From the NCBI GenBank assembly GCA_964405325.1, contig CAYONM010000140.1:1-10002 (forward strand): 10,002 bases of DNA. The letters run 5' to 3'. This document shows, one piece after another, positions 1-4,894 of the stretch. Position 1 is the first letter of the stretch, and each line of letters begins with the position of its first letter. The notes below the pieces were generated by a model. That model saw nothing but the letters and a program-made list of their open reading frames with translations. It did not search any database and had not been told where the DNA came from. The position numbers were made by a program, and so were the translations under genes. This stretch comes from CAYONM01 sp964405325 (GTDB taxonomy: Bacteria; Planctomycetota; UBA11346).

Positions 1-24
1 TCCCCTTCGCCTATCACAGTCGAC

Positions 25-114
25 CACAGAGACACAGCAGAGATCGAGGATGGTTTTGACGAAGAGTAGACCTGGTCACGTACTGCGGGCTAACCCGGTC
101 TCTGTGTCTCTGTG
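25..114. repeat. Inverted repeat with tandem 8-mer in right arm
   Basis: The 13-base arm CACAGAGACACAG (25-37) is matched perfectly by its reverse complement CTGTGTCTCTGTG (102-114), separated by 64 bases. The right arm also lies in a short tandem repeat: the 8-mer TCTCTGTG occurs twice back to back (99-106, 107-114), followed by a degenerate copy (115-122). The element sits just past the 3' end of the minus-strand TPR gene. Sequences of the ACCACAGAGACACAGAG type recur as dispersed intergenic repeats in various bacterial genomes (from memory). Whether this one is dispersed, acts as a 3' mRNA structure, or is left over from a small mobile element cannot be told from a single copy. The repeat is directly visible; its role is unknown. 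Confidence 0.6.
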
Positions 115-159
115 TCCTCTGTCTAAAGCCGTGCCAGACAGCCTCGATGTGACGAAATA

Positions 160-1284
160 CTATTCCATCTCCCGCAGTTGCTGCAGGGCGATGCGTTCTC
201 CCAGGCGACGAGCGGCGGCGCTGCCAGGGCGTTGGGCCTGGTAGGCCTTGGCATGTTCCAGGGCCTTGCGCAGGTTGAAGCGATGATCGGTGTAGATTTG
301 TGACAGGGTGTAATGGCATTCCAGATCGATGGGATGTTTCGGGTCGTCGTATTCGTCTTCGATTTCTTTTTCCAGGTAGGTGATCGCACGGTCGTAGTCC
401 GCCAGGCTTTCATAATACAGGCCCAGGCTGCCATTGGCACCGGGATAATGCGGATCGATCTCCAGAACCTGAAGCAGGTCGTTGCGCATGTCGAGTTTGC
501 GCGGTGGTTTGAGACGATCGTAATAGGTGGCCCGTTTCCATAGGGCGGTGGCCAGGAGCGTGCTGCCGGCAGGTGCGACCCGAATCGCTTCGGTGTAGTA
601 GATTTCGGGATCCTTGCCGCGGGTGAAGCGCTCGGACAGCATGGCCATATTCAAGAGCGGTTCCGGTCGACCGGGGTTGATCCGATGCGCGGCTTTCAGG
701 TGTTGTTCTGCCAGGGCGGGATTGGCTAGAGAGCCCAGATACAGGGTGCCAAGGTTGTAATGCGAGCCGAAATGCTGGGGATCGTGGCTGAGGGCGTTGT
801 TGTAGGCCTTCTGCGCCAGCAGCCACTCCTCCAGGCGTTCGTGCGTGGTTGCCAGATTGAAGAAGTAATCCGCGGTGTCCCCCGGCAGATTGGTGGCAAC
901 GTTGGCGGCGGCACTGAAGTGTTTGATCGCCAGACGATAATCCTGACGTCGGTAGGTGATGATGCCGGCATTGTTCAAGGCGTGGGCATTGTCGGGCTGC
1001 AGGTTCAGGGCCTGGGTATAGTACTCGTTGGCCTGATCCAGGTCGCCCTGTTGTTGATGGACCACGCCCAGATTGAACAGCGCGAAAACGTAGTTCGGAT
1101 CCTTGGTCAGGGCGCGCTTGTACAGCGAGATCGCCCGGTCGAACTGCAGGGCCTGGGTGGCTTCGTTGCCGAGTGCGGTGAGGGCAGCGGGGCTGTCGTT
1201 TTCGATCAATTCAACAGCAGGCACAGCGGTGGTCAGGCCAGCCAGGACGAATAGGAGAGGCAGCAGGAACCGTGGCCGCGGCAT
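160..1284 (-). CDS. Secreted TPR-repeat protein
   Basis: The product is 374 residues. Residues 1-23 form a signal peptide: a short Arg-containing start, the hydrophobic stretch LLPLLFVLAGL, and a probable cleavage after Val-Pro-Ala. The mature part is mostly tetratricopeptide repeats. Clear 34-residue units begin near residues 35, 69, 103, 139 and 173, with the usual small residue/Tyr/Ala pattern and prolines at unit ends (for example a unit ending in ALNLQPDNA); weaker units continue to about 350. TPR proteins are scaffolds for protein-protein contacts, and this one should work in the periplasm or on the outer membrane. No catalytic domain is visible. The ATG at 1284 lies 15 bp after the stop of the upstream FlgM-like gene, so the two are probably co-transcribed. 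No strong Shine-Dalgarno sequence precedes it, which also fits coupling. The partner is unknown. Confidence 0.88.
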   Translation of the reverse strand: MPRPRFLLPLLFVLAGLTTAVPAVELIENDSPAALTALGNEATQALQFDRAISLYKRALTKDPNYVFALFNLGVVHQQQGDLDQANEYYTQALNLQPDNAHALNNAGIITYRRQDYRLAIKHFSAAANVATNLPGDTADYFFNLATTHERLEEWLLAQKAYNNALSHDPQHFGSHYNLGTLYLGSLANPALAEQHLKAAHRINPGRPEPLLNMAMLSERFTRGKDPEIYYTEAIRVAPAGSTLLATALWKRATYYDRLKPPRKLDMRNDLLQVLEIDPHYPGANGSLGLYYESLADYDRAITYLEKEIEDEYDDPKHPIDLECHYTLSQIYTDHRFNLRKALEHAKAYQAQRPGSAAARRLGERIALQQLREME

Positions 1285-1299
1285 GGAAATGGTCCGATC

Positions 1300-1605
1300 T
1301 TAGGCGCTGGTGTCGCCGAGGAAGTCGAGCAGCGGATCGATCAGCTCATCCATCTCGGTGCTGTAGGCACCGTTTTCAATGCGTTGACGAATGTCTTCCA
1401 CCCGATGTAGATCCACGGGATCCATGTCCTTTAGCATGGCCACGTAACGCGTGACCTCCTGCTGCTGGATACCGAAGGCGCCGGCTGCCGCTTCGCCCTT
1501 GGCGGATTGCTTGGTTGACTCGGGTGTGTGGTCATCGCGTGCGCGCTCGACCTGACGCTTACGCAGTGTCGGATCGACATCACTGATGTGTGGGTTGATC
1601 TTCAT
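1300..1605 (-). CDS. FlgM-like putative anti-sigma factor
   Basis: This is a 101-residue soluble protein. The N-terminal half is polar and probably disordered (Lys, Arg, Glu, Gln and Thr rich). Residues about 60-97 contain MDPVDLHRVEDIRQRIENG followed by a Tyr-Ser-Thr-Glu-Met-Asp-Glu-Leu-Ile helix. This resembles the C-terminal sigma-28-binding region of FlgM, whose pattern is a hydrophobic-Asp-X-X-Arg-Val-Glu-X-(hydrophobic)-(K/R)-X-X-Ile-X-X-Gly followed by a 'Met-Asp... Ile-Ala' helix. Length (FlgM is about 90-100 residues) and the disordered-plus-helical layout also fit. FlgM holds FliA in check until the flagellar hook is complete, but no flagellar gene is visible here, so the target sigma factor is open. 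The start at 1605 is preceded by the purine-rich, Shine-Dalgarno-like GGAAGGTGG. The TPR gene follows after 15 bp. Assignment rests on motif resemblance only. Confidence 0.6.
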   Translation of the reverse strand: MKINPHISDVDPTLRKRQVERARDDHTPESTKQSAKGEAAAGAFGIQQQEVTRYVAMLKDMDPVDLHRVEDIRQRIENGAYSTEMDELIDPLLDFLGDTSA

Positions 1606-1656
1606 GCCCCACCTTCCTTTCTGGGGGGAGGTACTGCCTCATGCTCAGTATCGACC

Positions 1657-1683
1657 AGCCCTCCAGGCACTTGAGGGCTTTTT
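1657..1683 (+). terminator. Terminator-like hairpin with T-tract, plus-strand sense
   Basis: A 7-bp stem AGCCCTC (1657-1663) / GAGGGCT (1673-1679) encloses a 9-base loop and runs into five T residues (1679-1683). On the plus strand this has the form of a weak rho-independent terminator. The genes on both sides are on the minus strand, where the structure has no T-tract after it. If real, it would stop antisense transcription entering from the left. The stem is short and the function is inferred. Confidence 0.3.
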
Positions 1684-1693
1684 CAGATGCCGG

Positions 1694-1715
1694 CGGCCAC
1701 CCCAGGGGGTGGCCG
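1694..1715. repeat. Strong intergenic hairpin after the ferredoxin gene
   Basis: CGGCCACCCC (1694-1703) pairs with GGGGTGGCCG (1706-1715). Allowing a minimal loop, this gives a GC-rich stem of about 9 bp with a 4-base loop. It lies 74 bp past the minus-strand ferredoxin stop. No U-tract follows on that strand, so it is not a classic intrinsic terminator. It may stabilise the ferredoxin mRNA or take part in processing between ferredoxin and the FlgM-like gene. The stem is visible; the role is a guess. Confidence 0.45.
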
Positions 1716-1788
1716 TGCAGATAGCGGTCGATCCGACCCAAGATGCTTCCTGCACAGTGTTTGGGTGGGAACCAGGCTTTTGATGATG

Positions 1789-2046
1789 TCAGTCAGTGGT
1801 GGTGAAGTGGATCACCTCCACAGGACAGCCTTCAGCGGCCTCCTCAATAGCATCGGCGAGTTCGTCGCCGAGTTGATCTTTTAGTGGGCTCTTGGCCTCG
1901 TTGTTCATGTCTTCCTGAGCATCGGCGCGTACCTCTGGCAGGATGACGCAGCTGTCTTCGGTGACTTTGAAGACTTCGGGGCAGGCGGTTTCGCAGGCAT
2001 TGCAGACGATGCAGCCTTCTTCGATCCAAACGGCGGTCACGGCCAT
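1789..2046 (-). CDS. [4Fe-4S] ferredoxin with one complete cluster motif
   Basis: This 85-residue small electron carrier is expected in the cytoplasm. Cys12-X2-Cys15-X2-Cys18 plus Cys74-Pro75 form one complete [4Fe-4S] ligand set. Cys22-Pro23 completes the usual CxxCxxCxxxCP signature, but a second CxxCxxC is absent, so a second cluster is not expected and Cys22 is left without an obvious partner. Cys33 is another extra cysteine. Between the cluster motif and Cys74 the chain has an acidic, probably helical insert (about residues 40-72) replacing the second cluster half. The start at 2046 is well supported by AAAGGAGA (2053-2060), 6 bases upstream. It is the first gene of the minus-strand block and divergent from the acyltransferase. 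The redox partner is not visible in the window. Confidence 0.85.
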   Translation of the reverse strand: MAVTAVWIEEGCIVCNACETACPEVFKVTEDSCVILPEVRADAQEDMNNEAKSPLKDQLGDELADAIEEAAEGCPVEVIHFTTTD

Positions 2047-2163
2047 GATCGGTCTCCTTTAACGCGGGGATGGGGCCGGGTCACCTTGTATCCGGCGAGC
2101 TGAACTCATGATCCATCAGCATGTTAGAAAGCAGGCCCAGGTGGGCAACGTGGAGCCGCTGGC
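2047..2163. promoter_or_regulatory. Divergent intergenic region, ferredoxin / acyltransferase
   Basis: These 117 bp must carry the promoters for both flanking genes. Visible items are the ferredoxin Shine-Dalgarno AAAGGAGA (minus strand, 2053-2060), a 12-bp palindromic site GCCCAGGTGGGC (2135-2146, five-base arms around GG) that could be an operator, and GGAG about 9 bases before the ATG at 2164. I could not pick a convincing -35/-10 pair on either strand. Confidence 0.35.
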
Positions 2164-3105
2164 ATGACCGCGATTGATGCGCGACATGGCTGGTGCTGGT
2201 GGCCGATCCGGGTGCTGATTGCGGCTTTCCGCCATATGGAGCCGGATACCGCAGCGCGGGTCGGTGCCGACCTTGCCGCCATGGCCTTTGTGCTGGGGAT
2301 CCGCCGGCGCGTGGTCAGTGACAATCTGCTATTGGCCCTGGGCCTATCGGGTCGACAACGACGTCTTGTTGCCTGGCAGAGCTATTGCGCCATGGGCTGT
2401 AGCATGTTGCAGCTGTGGTCCCTGGCTGATCGCAGCGAATCGTTGATACGGCGGGTGCAGCTGCTCACGCCAAGGCATCTGCTCCGCTTACAACAGGACC
2501 ATGGCTCTCTGCTGCTGATGACGGCGCATCTTGGCAGCTGGGATGTGGCTGCCGCCGGCTTACAGCAGCTGCTGGGACGCTGTGTGGTCTACGCTCGGCC
2601 ACAGCGGCAGGCGGCGGTTGATCAGTTGTTGAATGAGCACCGTCGTAAACTGGGTCTGGAGGTGCAACTGGTGCATGGCGATGACAAGCGCGGGGCGCTG
2701 GCGGTAATGCGGATGATGCGGAGCCGGCAGGCCTCGGTGGGCATGCTGGCCGACCAGGGGCCGCGCCGCGAGCACGGCAAGGCGGCTTGGTTCTTCGAGC
2801 AAGCCACCTGGTGCCATCATGGCCCGGCGGTTCTGGCCGCCCGCGCAGGTGTGCCGGTGGTACCTGGCTGCTGCCTACGGGTTGGCTGGCAGCGCTTCGT
2901 CATTTTTTTGGGCGCTCCCATCCATGTGCAGGGTTTGTCGGAGTCTGAGGCGGTTCAGCGCTGCATGGACGCCTTGGCCGCCATGATCGCCATGGCGCCG
3001 GGGCAGTACTTCTGGCATCACCGGCGCTTCAAGTACCGCGCCGAGGGTTTGACGCCGCGTGCCCGGGCGCCTTGGTCTGATCCGCGATTTTTGTTGGGGG
3101 AGTAG
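2164..3105 (+). CDS. LpxL/HtrB-family lysophospholipid (lipid A) acyltransferase
   Basis: The product is 313 residues, close to the usual 300-320 of LpxL/LpxM/HtrB. These inner-membrane enzymes add a secondary acyl chain to Kdo-lipid A or a related acceptor, using acyl-ACP. The catalytic HX4D motif is H122-Leu-Gly-Ser-Trp-D127, preceded by the hydrophobic strand LLLMT. Further family signatures follow in order: Asp-Gln-Gly-Pro at 197-200, the WFFEQATWCHHGPAVLA block at about 209-225, VPVVPGC at 230-236, and QYFWHHRRFK at 281-290, matching the family's QY-W-HRRFK motif. The N-terminus (residues 10-25) is hydrophobic and may anchor the protein. GGAG lies 9 bases before the start. No kdo or lpx genes are adjacent, so the exact acceptor is unresolved. 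The stop codon abuts the next ATG, suggesting translational coupling to the small amber-split frame. Confidence 0.88.
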   Translation: MTAIDARHGWCWWPIRVLIAAFRHMEPDTAARVGADLAAMAFVLGIRRRVVSDNLLLALGLSGRQRRLVAWQSYCAMGCSMLQLWSLADRSESLIRRVQLLTPRHLLRLQQDHGSLLLMTAHLGSWDVAAAGLQQLLGRCVVYARPQRQAAVDQLLNEHRRKLGLEVQLVHGDDKRGALAVMRMMRSRQASVGMLADQGPRREHGKAAWFFEQATWCHHGPAVLAARAGVPVVPGCCLRVGWQRFVIFLGAPIHVQGLSESEAVQRCMDALAAMIAMAPGQYFWHHRRFKYRAEGLTPRARAPWSDPRFLLGE

Positions 3106-3438
3106 ATGTACATCGACATCGAAGCCAATGACAACCTCGATGACAACGTCATCGCCACCTTCCGTGAAACCGGTTCGGCTAAGCCCGTGCAGGCCATCCG
3201 TCTCTGGCAGGACGGGGTCTGGTAGTGGTGCGCGATTACCGCCTGGGAAGAAGCCGGCCCGGAGCCGGCGCGGATCCTGCCAATTGAGGAGAGCGGCGAT
3301 GGCCCGGCCCTGCTGGTAGTCGGCGGCGCGTGCGGGCTGCGTTTGAGCAGCGAAGCCGAACCCCGCTGGGACCTGGCCGACAGCCGGCAGTGGGCCGAGC
3401 CCTTCCTGATCTGCCGGCCGGATATCCAGTATCGATGA
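3106..3438 (+). pseudogene. Small ORF split by one in-frame amber codon
   Basis: An ATG directly follows the acyltransferase stop, with GGGGGAG (3096-3102) as a likely ribosome site. The frame reads 39 codons (MYIDIEANDNLDD... to ...RLWQDGVW) and meets TAG at 3223-3225, flanked by TGG on both sides. The same frame then continues for 70 codons to TGA at 3436-3438, with composition typical of a real protein (PARILPIEE, ALLVVGG, WAEPFLICRPDIQYR). It ends 24 bp before the stop of the convergent sulfatase. Together this looks like one protein of 110 positions interrupted by a single base change (Trp, Tyr or Gln codon to TAG), a sequencing error, or much less likely a recoded amber. TAG also ends the TPR, acyltransferase, sulfatase and M24 genes, so general reassignment is unlikely. 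I do not recognise the family. If the stop is real, only a 39-residue peptide (3106-3225) is made. Confidence 0.55.
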
Positions 3439-3462
3439 TGCTCGGTCCAGGCCGCCGGTGAC

Positions 3463-4872
3463 CTACTTGGCGATGCCCGGTCCGTAGGGGAAGAAGCGGA
3501 AGCAGGGCGGGGTGCTTAAGAATTCGGTGTCGCCGGTTTCGCGGCAGTTGGTCCACAGGCGTTTCGCCAGGCGGCGCAGGTGGGGATCGGCCTCGGGATC
3601 GTCGATGCGGTTGGTCATCTCGTCGGGGTCCTCGGCCAGGTTGTACAGCTCGCATTTGCCGAAGCCGTTGTACACCAGTTTCCAATCACCTTCCCAGACC
3701 AGCCGTTGGCTGAACAGCAGCTGTGAGCCGAAGCTTTCGGCGTGGCCAACGGTCCAGTCCTGTTCCTGCGCGGCCGGATCGGCCAGCAGCGCGGCGGCCG
3801 AACGGCCGTCGATGTCTGCAATGGGGGCGCAGTCGGTCAGCTCCAGGATGGTGGGGCACAGATCGTGCAGGCCGACCCGGGCGCTGGTCACCTGACCTTG
3901 AGCGATGCCGGGTCCGCAGATGGCCATGGGGATGTTGTAGGCTGGTTCGTGCGCGAACAGGATCTTGGTGTAGATGCCGTGTGCACCCAGGGCATCGCCG
4001 TGGTCGGTGACGAAGACGACAATGGTATTGTCCAGATCGCCGGCGGCTTCCACTTGGTCCAACAGCAGGCCGAACATGCGATCGTGTTCTTCCACTGCGG
4101 CGTAGTAGCAGGCGCGCCATTTTTTGTGGTCTTCGTCGGTCATGCCGTGCCAGGATTTTTGGCAAAGGCGATAGACTTCCGGCCGGTCCGCCAGGTCGTG
4201 ATGACGGCTGGCGGGCAGCGGCAGATCCATGGCCAGATACTCGTTCACCAGATCGATGTGTGCATCCTTGCTGCTGTGCGGGCCGGAGAAACTCATCATG
4301 CAGCACCAGGGATCGTCCTTCTGCAGTGCCTGGTCCAACCAGCTGGCACAAGCCTGGTAGTGTTGCCATTGTGGCCGGTCTTCCAAGGCTGCGGTGGTGG
4401 GACCAGTGCCGCCGGACGGATAGCCCTCGGGGGTGTTGGGCTGGCCGACGGTCCAGACGCGTTCGAATGTCGGGTGCCGCATGGTCAGACCCGGGTCCCA
4501 TTGTTCCCAGCCGTAGCGGTTGACGTTGTGATAATAATCCACATGCCACTTGCCAAAGTGACCGGTGCGATAACCGGCGGCATTCAGATTCTGCGCCCAA
4601 TGGCGTTTGTCCTCGCGCAGCTTGGCGACATCCGGCGGCGAGGTTGGCGGCAGGTGTACATGCAGTGCGCCGTGATTATGCGGCAGCAGGCCGGTATGCA
4701 GCGAGGCTCGTGCCGGGGTGCAGATGGGGTTGGGGGTATAACCGCGGTCCACGCGGACGCCACGCTGCAGGATGCGGTCCAGGTTGGGCGTTCGGCAGGG
4801 GGATTCCGGTCGCAGGACTTCGGCCGAGACCTGGTCGAGCATGAAGAAGAGGATGTTGGGTTTGTTGGCCAT
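3463..4872 (-). CDS. Type I (formylglycine) sulfatase, S1 family
   Basis: This 469-residue enzyme should hydrolyse sulfate esters. The maturation signature is Cys51-Thr-Pro-Ala-Arg55 followed by Thr60-Gly61; Cys51 would become formylglycine, so the cell needs an FGE or anSME enzyme encoded elsewhere. Other landmarks are the N-terminal strand with metal ligand Asp13 (FFMLDQ), Lys108 and His110 in GKWH, His199 in SGPH, Asp290-His291 in TDHGD, Lys303, and a C-terminal YNLAEDPDEMTN segment typical of the family. The open frame extends upstream to 5157, but the ATG at 4872 is the right start: the sulfatase fold begins at once (PNILFF), and AGGGAG (4879-4884) lies 6 bases upstream. No signal peptide is present, which is unusual among polysaccharide sulfatases and points to a cytoplasmic enzyme. 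It lies 22 bp after the GH3 stop and is probably in one operon with it. The substrate cannot be read from sequence. Confidence 0.93.
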   Translation of the reverse strand: MANKPNILFFMLDQVSAEVLRPESPCRTPNLDRILQRGVRVDRGYTPNPICTPARASLHTGLLPHNHGALHVHLPPTSPPDVAKLREDKRHWAQNLNAAGYRTGHFGKWHVDYYHNVNRYGWEQWDPGLTMRHPTFERVWTVGQPNTPEGYPSGGTGPTTAALEDRPQWQHYQACASWLDQALQKDDPWCCMMSFSGPHSSKDAHIDLVNEYLAMDLPLPASRHHDLADRPEVYRLCQKSWHGMTDEDHKKWRACYYAAVEEHDRMFGLLLDQVEAAGDLDNTIVVFVTDHGDALGAHGIYTKILFAHEPAYNIPMAICGPGIAQGQVTSARVGLHDLCPTILELTDCAPIADIDGRSAAALLADPAAQEQDWTVGHAESFGSQLLFSQRLVWEGDWKLVYNGFGKCELYNLAEDPDEMTNRIDDPEADPHLRRLAKRLWTNCRETGDTEFLSTPPCFRFFPYGPGIAK

Positions 4873-4878
4873 GGAGGG

Positions 4879-4884
4879 CTCCCT
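4879..4884 (-). promoter_or_regulatory. Ribosome binding site fixing the sulfatase start
   Basis: AGGGAG on the minus strand lies 6 bases before the ATG at 4872. It selects this start over the longer open frame, which would run about 95 codons into the GH3 gene. Confidence 0.75.
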
Positions 4885-4894
4885 TCGTGATTGG

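Noticed and set aside
3223..3225. Pyrrolysine or selenocysteine-type recoding at the amber codon
   Set aside because: TAG ends four other genes here, selenocysteine uses TGA, and no recoding element or pyrrolysine enzyme is visible; a mutation or sequencing error is simpler.
3253..3269. GCCGGC-CCGGA-GCCGGC hairpin in the amber-split frame
   Set aside because: Six-base self-palindromes are expected often at this GC content; there is no T-tract and no link to the amber codon that I can support.
3742..4890. Long plus-strand open frame (382 codons) opposite the sulfatase gene
   Set aside because: It is the antisense shadow of a GC-rich gene whose motifs are intact; its translation shows no recognisable domain, and it would need a start inside the convergent gene.
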